DNA of 64,000 bases from Paroedura picta. Lineage: Eukaryota; Chordata; Lepidosauria; Squamata; Gekkonidae. Position numbers and translations under genes: made by a program. Below, one piece after another: positions 47,501-57,499 of this stretch (positions within the stretch are counted from its first letter, which is position 1; each line of letters opens with the position of its first letter). The notes under the pieces are model-generated. The model had not been told where the DNA came from, did not search any database, and saw only the letters and a program-made list of their open reading frames with translations. The stretch covers positions 55,177,934-55,241,933 of the forward strand of contig NC_135374.1 in NCBI RefSeq assembly GCF_049243985.1, given 5' to 3'.

Positions 47501-50500
47501 AGCTATGTAATGTCCATGAAATACTGCTAAGCCTCTACCATCAGATAGAACCAGAAGTCAGACCCATAGAAAGCACTGGCGGATTAAAGGAAGACCATGG
47601 AAATTGCTTGTTTTTGCTCAATTTATAGGACTTGTGTAGAGGGATCTGACGTCTATAAAGAACCCCTGCATGCATGCACGCAAGCACACACAAACAAAAC
47701 TGAGAAGAGTAAAATATAAAACATTTCTTCATCAAATTTAAGCTTATAATCTTAGTTTGATTCGACAACGTTTGAGTCCAGTGGCACCTTTAAAACTAAC
47801 AAAGTTTAATTCTGGCTTTTGTGTGCACGCACATTTCCTCAGATACATAGAATCATAGAGTAGGAAGGGGCCATACAGGCCATCTAGTCCAACCCCCTGC
47901 TCAACACAGGATCAGCCCTAAGCATCCTAAAGCATCCAAGAAAAGTGTGTATCCAACCTTTGCTTGAAGACTGCCAGTGAGGGGGAGCTCACCACCTCCT
48001 TAGGCAGCCTATTCCACTGCTGAACTTCTGACTGTGAAAAACTTTTTTCTGATATCTAGCCTATATCGTTGTACTTGTAGTTTAAACCCATTACTGTGTG
48101 TCCTTTCCTCTGAAGCCAACGGAAACAGCATCATGCCCTCCTCCAAATGACAACCTTTCAAATACTTAAAGAGGGCTATCATGTCCCCTCTCAACCTCCT
48201 TTTCTCCAGGCTGAACATTTCCAAGTCCCTCAACCTATCTTCAAAGGGCTTGGTCCCTTGGCCCCAGATCATCATACAACAAATAAAAAAGCTTACATCT
48301 TGAATAAAACTTCATTGAGAGTCTTAGGCTGCATCAACAGAGGCATCACATCGAAATCACAAGATGTCATAGCTGTATACTACATTGGTTAGATTGCACC
48401 TGGATTCCTGTGTGCAATACTGGAGGCCTTCTTTTAAAAAGATGTGGGCAAAATTGAGAGCGTGGAGAGGCGAACAACAAGGATGGTCAAGGGCCTGGAG
48501 ACCAAGCCCTATGAGAAAAGGCTGAGGGACTGGGGAATGATCAACCTGGAGAAAGAGGTTGAGAGGGGACATGATTGCTCTCTTTACATATTTAAAAAGT
48601 TGTCACTGAGAGGAGGACAGAGACAGTTCCTGTTGGCAGCAGACAGGACCCACAGTACCAGTACAGAATGTTCTGTTGCTTCAGACTAACATAGCTACCC
48701 AATTGAATCAATCATATGTGAGCGTGTGTGTGTGTGTGTGTGTGTGCGTGCATTTGTTTGCCACCTTTTCCCAAAGGCTCAGAGTGGCTTACAACGTGTC
48801 AAACAGTGAAACAGAAGTTAAAACATTTTAAACATATTCATTTCCACTCTAGTTGGGGGGAAGGGGAGTAAAGTGTTGCAATGCGGTTCACTAGGTGGTA
48901 TACAGATGATTGTCTTTTTAAATGTATTTTAATAATATGTAATATAAAATGCAAGGCATTTACATACAACTTTATTATTTTTTATATTTATGTGCCAATA
49001 TATTCAGAGTTAACAATATTCAGAGTTAACAGTGAAGCAACAAATAGCTTCGGCTTGATGTATCTATCTTAGTTTTTGCATGTTGGGGAAAGAAGAAATA
49101 AAACTTGAGGTGAAAACGAAGTCTTAATATTATAATACAAAAAACATTTGGGATTAGTATGCATCATTCCTTGCCAATGAAACCCAGATAAAAGATACTA
49201 CTAAATTGGTATCTAATGGCAGTGGATGGGATGAGCGTGAATAAAGCTAATTTTAATCTAGACAATATGGAAGCACTATGGGTCCCAAAACAAACCTGAC
49301 AAAGGAGTACATTGTGGCTTGTTCTGATGTAGTTACTCTCCTCAAAAAGGAGCAGGTAGGCAGCCTGAGTTGCTTCTAATTGCCTCTCTGTACATAGACA
49401 GACTAGTGACAGAAGTGGCTCAGAGGTGCTGTTTGCAGGTTTGCTGGTTAGCAAACTTCAGCTGTCCTACATAAAATATCTAGCCACTGTAACACGTCTT
49501 ACTGATATTCATATCTCTACATGGGGTAGCCCATTAAAGTGGTATTGTACCTCATATGCCATTCTAGAAATCACGTATGTCCTTGTTTAATCACATTTCT
49601 TTCTGGACTGAAAGCCTCAAATACTTGAGATGTTGTATCAAGGAAACCACTTGATCATTGTAGTGGCCATTTCCTGTTTTTTTTCCAGCTCTAGGCTATT
49701 CTTTTTGAGGTGAGGCAATTAGATCAGAGAATTTCAAACACACCCTCAGTTGATTTCATATTATACAGAACATGGAAGAAACCGAGACTCAAGAGAATTA
49801 AGAAATTATGCCTTGCCATCATAGTGCAGGAGCAACATGCGGGTCAGAATTTGGACCAAGTATCTGAAAAATACTCTGCAATTTACTTTGAAAACACCAG
49901 CTCCTAAAAACATTATTTCCCTAAGAGTACAGACAAAAGCAACAGCTACCACTGTCTCTCAGTCTTAGATCTAGTTTTGCGCCAGCATAACTGGCTGTTA
50001 CAATATTTTAAAATAAGATTTAAGATTCTGAAAGGATATTTACTTGAAAAATGTTTTTGCATAATTTCCCGCTGGCCCCCTCCAACTTTTCTCTTAGTTA
50101 TGGAGATTTTAGGGAAAACAGAGCACAGTACAACATTCAAGATTGATATGCCTCCTTATAGGTTATAAAGTACAGACAGAATTTATTCTCTGGCAAGTCC
50201 TTCATATCAATGAGGCATATTTAATATCAAGATATTCCCGTTTTTATAAAGTTTCCGTAGATGGCCTAAGTAAGGAGAGGAAAAATGCACTGTTGTTGTT
50301 GTTGTTAGGTGCAAAGTCGTGCCCAACCCATCGTGACCCCATGGACACTGATCCTCCAGGCCTTCCTGTCCTCTACCATTCCCCGGAGTCCATTTAAGTT
50401 TGCACCGACTGCTTCAATGACTCCATCCAGCCACCTCATTCTCTGTCGTCCCCTTCTTCTTTTGCCCTCGATCGCTCCCAGCATTAGGCTCTTCTCCAGG

Positions 50501-52696
50501 AAGTTCTTCCTTCTCATGAGGTGGCCAAAGTATTTGAGTTTCATCTTCAGGATCTGGCCTTCTAACGAGCAGTCTGGGCTGATCACCTCTAGGACTGACC
50601 AGTGTGTTTGCCTTGCAGTCCAAGGGACTCGCAAGAGTCTTCTCCAGCACCAGAGTTCAAAAGCCTCAATTCTTTGACGCTCGGCCTTCCTTATGGTCCA
50701 ACTTTCACAGCCATACATTGCAACTGGGAATACCATAGCCTTGACTAAACACACTTTTGTTGCCTCTCTGTACATAGACAGATGTCTCTGCTTTTAAGGG
50801 TGCTGTCTAGATTTGCCATAGCTTTCCTCCCCAGGAGCAAGAGTCTTTTAATTTATTTGCTGCAGTCCCCATCTGCAGTGATCTTGGAGCCCAGGAAAAT
50901 AAAATCTGTCACTATCCCCATTTCTTCCCAATCTATTTGCCAGGAATTGAGAGGGCTGGATGCCATGATCTTTGTTTTCTTGATGTTGAGTTTCAAGCCA
51001 ACTTTTGCACTCTCCTCCTTCATCCGCATCAACAGGCTCTTTAGTTCCTCTTCACTTTCTGCCATTAGAGTGGTATCATCTGCATATCTGAGGTTGTTGA
51101 TATTTCTCCCTGCAATCTTGATCCCAATTTGTGACTCCTCTAATTCCGCCTTTCTCATGATGCGCTCCGTATACAAGTTAAATAGGCAAGGCAACAGTAT
51201 ACAGCCTTGCCAAACTCCTTTCTTAATTTTGAACCAATCAGTGATTCTATGTTCAGTTCTCACTGTTGCTTCTTGACCTGCATATAGGTTTCTCAAGAGA
51301 CAGATAAGATGCTCTGGTATTCCCATCTCTTTAAGAACTTGCCACAATTTGTTGTGCTCCACACAATCAAAGGCTTTAGCATAGTCAATGAAGCAGAAGT
51401 AGATGTTCTTCTGGAACTCCCTAGCTTTCTCCATGATCCAGCGTATGTTGGCAATTTGATCTCTAGTTCCTCTGCCTCTTCGAAATCCTGCCTGTACTTC
51501 TGGAAGTTCTCAGTCCACATATTGCTGGAGCCTAGCTTGTAAAATTTTAAGCATAACTTTGCTAGCATGAGAAATGAGTGCAATGGTGTGGTAGTTTGAA
51601 CATTCTTTGGCATTTCCCTTCTTTGGGATTGGAATGTAAACTGGCCTTTTCCAATCCTGTGGCCATTGTTGAGTTTTCCAAATTTGCTGGCATATTGAGT
51701 GTAGCACTTTTACTGCATCGTCTTTTAAGATTTTGAATGCACTGTATATTGAAATAACTCTTTAAAGGCTACACTTTTAAAAAACGAGCTTAAAAGTTCT
51801 CTGCTTCCATATATCCAACAGAATTTTGCTGGATGTACTGCATATACCACACAAAAACATTTCATTTTCATAAGGACTGAAAATATGGAAACTGTGCTTC
51901 TTGGACTCTCTTTGTAATAACCCCCCTCCAGCACAATCATACATAGTTCTATAATTCTGAACACATACCTTTGCCAACTGAATACAACAGTTTGAGCATC
52001 TGTCAGTGACCTGTGACTCACAATAGTTTATTCATAACAACAAATATCAACACCACCCTTGTTAGACATAGAGGTGAAATAAGACTCATTGGAGTATAGA
52101 AAGCTAACACAGCTATTCCTCTGGAAAGCATGCTCCTTGATAAAGCATGCTCCTGCATACTTGAGGGACCGCCTATCTCCTTATGCCCCCCGCAGGGTAC
52201 TTCGCTCTGCGGGTAAGAATCTGCTGATGATCCCAGGACCCCGGGAGGCACGCCTGGCCTCGACAAGGGCCAGGGCCTTTTCGGTCCTGGCCCCTACCTG
52301 GTGGAACGAGCTCCCTGAAGAGCTGCGGGCCCTGTCGGAGCTCTCTGAGTTCCGCAGAGCCTGCAAAACGGAGCTCTTCCGCCAGGCGTTTGTCTAAGAC
52401 CGGGTGATGGCCCGGGGCTAAGATCGGACCCCTCTCCCCGGAGGGGGGAGGCCAGTACTAGACTGACCTGGTTCCCCAGATTGTTCCACCCTATGCCCAA
52501 TTATCCATCCGTTCCCTTTTACTCATCCAGTGGGCCTGTATGGGAATAGTTTTTTAATCGCCATCATTGTGACTCAGTCATTATTTTAATGGGGTTTTAA
52601 TGGGGAATTTTAATGGTTAATATATTGTATTTGTTTTAAAACATTGTGAACCGCCGCAAGCCGGTTTCCGAGAGCGGCGGTCATACAAATCAAATA

Positions 52697-52739
<43 letters not shown>

Positions 52740-54876
52740 TTAGTTTGATTTGCAATTCAGATTAAGAGTGGCATTACCCCGGTACTCTGTTGCATTTACT
52801 TACGCATGGCACAAGTATATGGTGTAGAGAGTCCTTTGTTCATTATAAATACAGTGCCTGGGTGAGATTTGTCAACATACTTTACTTCAATCTTCTCAAT
52901 TCGTGGATAAAGAGATAATTGTCTCTCTTTTTCCTTCACAAAAAGCTCATTACGCATTCGTGCAATCTCAGCTGTTGATAGATGAGGAACCGGATCTGTT
53001 GAAACAAACCCTGAAAATAAAGATAATGCCATTAAACATGCTGATGCTTTAGATAAATTATAGTTACTAATATTCCATTCCCAAAAACACTTTAGGAGCA
53101 ACTATCCTTGAGTTCAGTGAACTGTTTTACAGCTGTAAAGTCCTAAATAGAGTTACACCCTTTTGGATATACTGAAAATAATAGACTGATATGATGTAAC
53201 TCTATTTAGGATTGGAATGTTGGTATGTGTACAATCAGAAGTTGCTTATGTTGTACTATCCAAACCCTTTACAGAATTCTGAAATACCCTCAGTGGCTCA
53301 AGCACTATAAGATCTGAGAGCAAACAGGAACACATGGAGCTCAACTTGGTCTCCCCCCCCCCCCCCGCATGCAGCCCTCACCCAAATATTGTTCATGTTG
53401 ATCATTAGATGAAATTAGTAGAGGTCCCTCCTCCTAATACTGGAACTAGGTCTGTGGCAGGATATGAGCATTTTTAAGCTAGTATGATAATGTTGTGTCA
53501 TATACTATATACAGGACATATCTGAACTCCCTAGCTCATTAAACATTACTATCAGCCACAATAGTGTGTCACTGTAGTTAGACTAGAACCTCATCATGAA
53601 ACTGTGCAATCCTAAGAACTTTTTTTTAGGAGTAAGTTCTATTGGATAGCCTTCAAGAGGATTTTGAGTAGACCTGCTTAGGAATGCTCTCTGGGTGACC
53701 TGGGCCAAGTAGTCTTGCAGATTAATCTAGCTAACAAGATTTGTATATGAAGATAAAATGGAAGAAGGGAGAAAACCACCCATACCACTTTTAGCTTCTT
53801 GGGGAAAATAGATAGAATAATAAATAAGCAATAAATAAAATAAATTTGTAATAAATAAAATAAAAAAGTTCACTATGTTATCTAGAAAATTAACAGGTTA
53901 GTGGCAATGAAAATATGAAATTAACAGTTAGCAAAGTACTACCAGGAACAAAATTTGTGGATATCATGAAAGGGAGAGACTGGTAAATCATGCTACATAG
54001 GCAAAAAAACCCTTTGCACCTGTGGAAAGTCTAGTCATGTTCCAAGCCACTGTGTAAAATCTAGAAGAAAATGTAACATGATTATCAAACACAGTAAGAC
54101 ACACTTGTGTTTCCTACAACTAACCTGGCTATCCACTGGAACGTCGTGCAGTAAATGAACAAATGCACCATAATGATTGGTGCTAGAAGTACCCTCAGGA
54201 TCTCCATACCATATTTACTTTAAAAAATACTATCAATTTTCTTTTACTACTCAAAATCGGCTTCTCAAAAGTCAGTAATTTCACTTTTACCTTCACTGGC
54301 TTCAAGGAGCAGAAGTCCTTGTCATTTTGGTTTGGAAAGTCTAAACACAAGACACACGCACAGTTTTTCCAATAATTCCTTTGGAAGGATAAGAAGCAGG
54401 ACCGCCAATTGCCAATCCAAGCTATTAGTACTCAGCAGTACATCAGATTTCAGTGCAACACATTAAGAAGCATCGAGTTGTGATTGCTCAGGTCTAAGAA
54501 TCTCACGGAGCGGAAGGAAGCAGAAGCTAGTACTACCTACATTCACATGGCAAAAGGCGACGCTAAAAACCTCGCAGCCCAATGGCCATTCTTCATTCCA
54601 GTTGGCAGGCTGGTGCTCACACAGCATCGCTGGTGACCTAGATTTCCCTGCGTGATCGGAAGGCAATGTCTGAGGACGCAGTCGGAGGCCTTCTTAAGGC
54701 TCTGCAAGGCTCCCGTTCCTCACGCCGCTGAATTACGATCTGCTCGGATTCACGCCTCCGCATTAAGCACCGCCAGGGATGTCGCTGCCAACCCCAAGTA
54801 GCCTTCCCCGCGCCCGCGTGCACTTACTCCTGCTGCAGCCTCGCCAAAGTCCGCGGGCAAGCCGAATTGAAGCCAT
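38392..54876 (-). CDS. MRPL39: MRPL39, mitochondrial ribosomal protein mL39 (complete, 9 coding exons)
   Basis: Nuclear gene for mL39, a protein of the large subunit of the mitochondrial ribosome. The family is related to the N-terminal TGS and second additional domains of threonyl-tRNA synthetase, without the catalytic core. Coding exons (minus strand, 5' to 3'): 54876-54828, 53010-52804, 47400-47261, 46333-46234, 45293-45226, 42743-42631, 41973-41908, 40445-40292, 38583-38392. All introns are GT-AG and the phases join without a break. The predicted product is about 362 residues, against 338 or more in human. Recognisable blocks run from [13 protein letters not shown] through [79 protein letters not shown] and [18 protein letters not shown] to [16 protein letters not shown]. 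The start is the only ATG in frame with exon 2; an ATG 10 bp upstream is out of frame. A mitochondrial presequence is expected from the Arg-rich, acid-free N-terminus. JAM2 is the divergent neighbour. Confidence 0.96.
38590..40290. other. MRPL39 intron 8
   Basis: Intronic sequence. About 38840-38960 resembles a reversed L2 3' tail. Nothing else was recognised. Confidence 0.5.
40292..40445 (-). CDS. MRPL39: MRPL39 coding exon 8
   Basis: 154 nt from acceptor TACCCCAG to donor AAG|GTAAAT. It reads [28 protein letters not shown] and [15 protein letters not shown], closely following human [20 protein letters not shown]. Confidence 0.97.
41463..41566. mobile_element. palindromic hAT-like MITE in MRPL39 intron 7
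   Basis: The left end CAGGGGTAGTCAAACTGCGG, with CCCTCC, is mirrored by GGAGGGCCACAGTTTGACTA, ending CCACGG. The inner part has ATGTCC/GGACAT. The 8 bases outside each end, TTCTAAAC and GTCTAAAC, agree at 7 of 8, a hAT-sized target duplication. There is no coding capacity. Confidence 0.8.
41908..41973 (-). CDS. MRPL39: MRPL39 coding exon 7
   Basis: 66 nt from acceptor TTCTCTAG to donor TTAG|GTGAGA. It reads [20 protein letters not shown]. Human has [20 protein letters not shown] at the same place. Confidence 0.95.
42479..42570 (-). repeat. tRNA-headed SINE tail, reverse, partial
   Basis: GAAGAAGAAGAGTTGGTTCT, TATATGCCGCTTTTCTCTAC and CACAAAGCGGCTTACAGTCG match the 55-kb copies. The head is absent. 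Confidence 0.85.
42631..42743 (-). CDS. MRPL39: MRPL39 coding exon 6
   Basis: 113 nt from acceptor TAACTCAAG to donor CCC|GTGAGT. It reads [20 protein letters not shown] and [11 protein letters not shown], near-identical to the human [20 protein letters not shown] block. Confidence 0.97.
43361..43620 (-). repeat. tRNA-headed SINE, reverse, with extra partial tail
   Basis: GAAGAAGGAGCTGGATTTTT, CTCAAAGCTGTTTACAAACA and CAACCTGTGAGGAATATGGG, then TCACCCAGCAGG. A second partial tail follows (CTCAAAGCACTGTACAATCG). This is a diverged copy in MRPL39 intron 5. Confidence 0.7.
43805..43935. repeat. unclassified interspersed repeat (MITE-like)
   Basis: CCAGGGGTAGCCAACATCCA, GGTGGGGCCTGGAGATCTCC and GAATTGCTGCTCGTCTCCAG. 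The same family is present at 31.8 kb. Confidence 0.55.
44541..44870. repeat. unclassified GC-rich repeat with palindromic start
   Basis: Starts near a palindrome (AAGCCCATTTTAAAAATGGG at about 44544-44563), then GC-rich sequence with a 12-C run (44638-44649). The block is bounded by AT-rich intron on both sides and looks like an inserted element of unknown family. Confidence 0.4.
45226..45293 (-). CDS. MRPL39: MRPL39 coding exon 5
   Basis: 68 nt from acceptor TTTGATAG to donor GAG|GTAAGC. It reads [20 protein letters not shown] (V shared with exon 4), aligned with human [20 protein letters not shown]. Confidence 0.97.
46234..46333 (-). CDS. MRPL39: MRPL39 coding exon 4
   Basis: 100 nt from acceptor TTATTGTAG to donor CAG|GTATAT. 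It reads [20 protein letters not shown] and [13 protein letters not shown]. Human has [20 protein letters not shown]. Confidence 0.97.
46500..46690 (-). repeat. 5S-SINE-type repeat, old, reverse
   Basis: GGACCATGGAATTTTCAAGG, CAAGATATTAGTAAAGATGG and TCCCATTCATTGTCTTGC resemble the tail of the 5S-derived SINE in reverse. Much diverged. Confidence 0.5.
47261..47400 (-). CDS. MRPL39: MRPL39 coding exon 3
   Basis: 140 nt from acceptor CTCCTCTAG to donor AAA|GTAGGA. It reads [39 protein letters not shown]; the TGS-like part of the protein. Human has [20 protein letters not shown]. Confidence 0.98.
47768..47845 (-). mobile_element. Penelope-like 3' tail, reverse
   Basis: GTTTGAGTCCAGTGGCACCT, TTAAAACTAACAAAG complement the usual GTTGGTCTTAAAGGTGCCAC tail. 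Confidence 0.65.
47846..48280 (-). mobile_element. CR1 LINE 3' end, reverse
   Basis: Starts at the CR1 terminus (ATAGAATCATAGAG) and 3' UTR (GGGGCCATACAGGCCATCTA, GTCCAACCCCCTGCTCAACA). It reads into the C-terminal coding block: [34 protein letters not shown]. Close relative of the plus-strand CR1 at 11.7-12.8 kb. Confidence 0.9.
48284..48712 (+). mobile_element. Penelope-like tail interrupted by CR1 fragment
   Basis: 48290-48321 carries AAAGCTTACATCTTGAATAA and CATTGAGAGTCTTA, the first part of a Penelope tail. 48666-48712 carries TGTTCTGTTGCTTCAGACTA, its end. Between them (48322-48662) is a plus-strand CR1 piece ([40 protein letters not shown]) that lacks the normal CR1 3' terminus. Confidence 0.6.
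48720..48748 (+). repeat. (GT)n microsatellite
   Basis: GAGCGTGTGTGTGTGTGTGT continuing to GTGTGCGTGC. Confidence 0.9.
48760..50280. other. MRPL39 intron 2, unclassified part
   Basis: AT-rich sequence. A short tandem duplication (AATATTCAGAGTTAAC) lies at about 48998-49031. No exon-like or repeat-family signal was recognised. Confidence 0.4.
50287..51735 (-). mobile_element. RTE-BovB LINE, 3' 1.4 kb, in MRPL39 intron 2
   Basis: Longest BovB copy here, antisense to + and in the same direction as MRPL39. In order it reads a broken upstream part ([20 protein letters not shown], then [14 protein letters not shown]-like), the RT core over 193 codons at 51434-50853 ([36 protein letters not shown] with [17 protein letters not shown]) and the C-terminal domain ([56 protein letters not shown]). 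It ends in a GTT-repeat tail at 50292. Frame changes separate the segments, so it is inactive. It is 5' truncated. BovB is known for patchy distribution and horizontal transfer among squamates and ruminants. Confidence 0.95.
52125..52739 (+). mobile_element. young L2-clade LINE 3' end
   Basis: The last coding part is open: [54 protein letters not shown] then stop at about 52397. The 3' UTR ends with a stem region (AACCGCCGCAAGCCGGTTTC, GAGAGCGGCGG) and an (AAT)n tail (52693-52738). Many CpGs survive, a sign of a recent copy. It lies in MRPL39 intron 1-2 space, just 3' of exon 2 on the minus-strand gene. Confidence 0.88.
52804..53010 (-). CDS. MRPL39: MRPL39 coding exon 2
   Basis: 207 nt from acceptor TATTTTCAG to donor ATGC|GTAAGT. 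It reads [40 protein letters not shown] and [19 protein letters not shown], clearly collinear with the human RMND/EKARQLSLTPRTEKIEVK segment. The next GT-AG junction restores codon H. Confidence 0.98.
53020..54820. other. MRPL39 intron 1
   Basis: Intronic sequence with a 14-C run at 53353-53366. Its 3' (left) part is AT-rich; the part next to exon 1 rises in GC and CpG. No repeat family was recognised. Confidence 0.45.
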
Positions 54877-55010
54877 CACCAAACATCCGTCTCTCCCCCA
54901 GGTCCTTCCAGCAATACGCTGCAAAAGGAGCACCAGCACTCGCTGCTCGCCGGAAACAAGCCCTGGGATTCACACGTTCCAGCCCTCACAAGAAACTCCT
55001 CGCCTCATAA
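54640..55010 (-). promoter_or_regulatory. MRPL39: MRPL39 promoter region, CpG-rich
   Basis: GC- and CpG-rich interval spanning exon 1 (CGCGCCCGCGTGCAC, CCGCGGGCAAGCCG). No TATA box is seen near the start, as usual for housekeeping mitochondrial genes. The transcription start is not determinable; it should lie within roughly 100 bp upstream of 54876 (higher coordinates). Confidence 0.5.
54828..54876 (-). CDS. MRPL39: MRPL39 coding exon 1
   Basis: 49 nt: [16 protein letters not shown] plus one base, then donor GGA|GTAAGT. The single base A joins GG of exon 2 to make Arg, giving RFVSTDP, as in human WRFIATS. Basic, with no acidic residues, consistent with a mitochondrial targeting presequence. 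Confidence 0.9.
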
Positions 55011-55112
55011 CCTCCTTTGGATGGAAAGGAAAATATCACAACGCCCCTTTCCCCAGTCCTTGCGAGTTTGATCATGCTTATCCAGCCTATTAGGAGAACC
55101 GTTCTTTTCCTT

Positions 55113-55655
55113 GAAGAAGAGTTGGTTCCTATATGCCGCTTTTCTCTACCCGAAGGAGGCTCAAAGCGGCTTACAGTCGCCTTCCCTTTCCTCTCCCCAC
55201 AACAGACACCCTGTGGGGTGGGTGAGGCTGAGAGAGCCCCGATATTACTGAAGAAGAGTTGGCTCTTATATGCCGCTTTTCTCTACCCGAAGGAGTGTCA
55301 AAGCGGCTTACATTCGCCTTCCCTTTCCTCTCCCCACAACAGTCACCCTGTGAGGTGGATGAGGCTGAGAGAGTCCTGATATTACTGAAGAAGAAGAGTT
55401 GGCTCTTATATGCCGCTTTTTTCTACCCGAAGGAGTCTCAAAGAGGCTTACATTCACCTTCCCTTTCCTCTCCCCACAACAGACACCCTGTGGGGTGGGT
55501 GAGGCTGAGAGAGCCCCGATATTACTGCTCGGTCAGAACAGCTTTATCAGCGCTGTGGCGAGCCCAAGGTCATCCAGCTGGCTGCATGTGGGGGACTATG
55601 GAATCAAACCCAGATAGCCAGATTAGAAATTGGTGCTCCTAAACACTACGCCAAA
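55113..55655 (-). repeat. tRNA-headed SINE with triplicated tail
   Basis: Three tandem tail units (55113-55249, 55250-55386, 55387-55526; 137, 137 and 140 bp) each start GAAGAAGAGTTGG and end GATATTACT. Only the last is followed by the SINE body and head (CTCGGTCAGAACAGCTTTAT, GTCATCCAGCTGGCTGCATG, to about 55655). The units are highly similar. The long open frames across them are by-products of the repeat. Confidence 0.93.
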
Positions 55656-55659
55656 TTGA

Positions 55660-56360
55660 GACAAACTTGTACTCTACATGGGCAACAGTGAGGTACTGTC
55701 CTGCTTTTCTCATACGAGAATCTTCGTAACATAGGCAAGATAGGCAGAAATTCAGCGGCTGCCAGCTTTTTCCAGTATGATATGTTAGTAGTGGACACCT
55801 GCCAAACATCCATTATTAAAGCCTTGTCAAGTGCTGCCCTCTTCCACACTTCCTTAGAGATATGTCAATACTATATCCATTCACGTTTGCCCCATCAGCA
55901 TCTTGCCTCAGTTCAAAATTAGCATGTTATGATACAGCATTTACATGTGATAACACAAGAAATGTTGCAGAAGCTGTACGTCTGTTTTTCTGTCATCAGT
56001 AAAACCAAGTTGTGTATGCCAACCATGCTTAAATTACATGATTTAATAGTATTAGATTAGGTATTGTGCTCATATTCAAAATGTTTCACCATGTTTACCC
56101 TATTAATGATGATTGGCATTTGAACTGGGATACCTCTGCAAACCTCTATGCTTTGTTTTATGCATTGAGACTTACTGACTCATTGTAATCATTGGACCCA
56201 AATGAATGTAAATAATATTACTTCTGATTGAAGAAAGAAAAAGAATCATGGGAAGAATCTACATTCTAGATTATATTAGAATCTATGTTTATATAATACT
56301 GGAATGAAAGTAGGAGAAAACTGAGGAACAACAACCCAGATAAAACCATTAGAAACAAAA
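55660..56360. other. intergenic sequence, nothing recognised
   Basis: AT-rich sequence between the SINE array and the MITE. No gene seen. Confidence 0.4.
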
Positions 56361-56364
56361 CTTA

Positions 56365-56566
56365 CCGTATTTGCCGGCGTATAAGACGACCCCCCAACAT
56401 TTCCACTCAAAATATAGAGTTTGTTACATTACATTACAGAACTATGGGCCACTGTGGGCAGCTATGTCTATCCAAACTGAAGTGCACCCGGCGTATAAGA
56501 CGACCCCCCCACTTGGAGGCATATTTTTCAGGGGGAAAAAGTAGTCTTATACGCCAGCAAATACTG
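56365..56566. mobile_element. MITE with inverted ends and internal end copy
   Basis: The left end CCGTATTTGCCGGCGTATAA, continuing GACGAC, and the complement of the right end (CAGTATTTGCTGGCGTATAA, GACTAC) are near-identical. A third copy of the inner motif (CGGCGTATAAGACGACCCCC) lies inside at about 56489-56508. TA flanks both sides, compatible with a TA target duplication. Superfamily unknown to me. Confidence 0.75.
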
Positions 56567-56787
56567 TAATTTCCCCCTTTTGAGTGCACAAGGCAATTGT
56601 GAATTAAAACAAGATTGGAAAAGAGGATCCACAATTTCAGTTAAAGTGGAAACACACTTCAATGAAATGAACAATCCTCCATTGGCTGAAAGAAGACGAC
56701 GTATGTCAAGGACTTGAGATATCCAGAGAGAATAGAGATCTAGTGATCAGAATCTATTTAGGATCCTTGACCCTAGAGAAATCAAAC

Positions 56788-57177
56788 TGGTCTCAAATCA
56801 GAGCACATGGTGGAACAGTCCGCCAGAAGAGAACAGAGCCCTGTGGGACCTTAGATAATTCAACAGGGCCTATAAAACAGCCGTTCACCAGGCCTATGGT
56901 TGAGGCCTACAGTGACATTTAGGGGCTAACTGCTTTACTTGTTGCCACCAGGCTATACTCCTCAGTGAGTGCTATGTTAAGCCCCTCTCCTCCATATAAG
57001 AACACTATTAAACGTAATATTAGCTGTGTAATTTAAAATGTTTTAACTGCATTTAACTAATTTTAAATTTTATTTTTGCATTTTTTTAGAATTTATGTAA
57101 TTTATTTAATCACATTGTAATCTACCCTGAATCTTATCGAGAAAGGGCAGAATAAAGGTTGAAACATAAATAAATTT
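56788..57177 (+). mobile_element. L2-clade LINE 3' end, old
   Basis: Decayed version of the C-terminal L2 block (GGTGGAACAGTCCGCCAGAA, ACAGGGCCTATAAAACAGCC) with its AT-rich 3' UTR, ending TGAATCTTATCGAGAAAGGG and ATAAATAAATTT. Confidence 0.75.
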
Positions 57178-57499
57178 AATGGCCACTGGGATATCAGTCT
57201 TTGATTATATTCTTTATCACAGCTAGTGTACAAAATACATTACAAGTAGCACATGCTTATAAAGTGTAAACTACCAAAAATGCTATTTCAGATTTTATTG
57301 GTGAAATAAGGGTAGGGCAATATTCATCTTTCTGATGCACAGATTTCATTTATATAGGACAGATATCGCTTTCTCCTGAAGCACAGTCACATAAGAATGT
57401 ACATGGTCTAAAACAATGGACATGAAGTCTCTTTTCAACCTAGATAAATGGTACCCATTAATATTTGCTATTCTTATTTCACTGATTAGTAACAAAGAT

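Noticed and set aside
54638-54823. Minus-strand frame as an alternative MRPL39 first exon
   Set aside because: It lies downstream of the exon 1 donor and does not join exon 2 in a way that matches the family; the 54876 start does.
55113-55526. Regular direct repeats that could suggest a CRISPR array
   Set aside because: The units are contiguous SINE tails with no spacers, in a vertebrate genome.
55017-55642. 120- and 127-codon frames with a repeated RFSLPEG motif
   Set aside because: Translations of the triplicated SINE tail.
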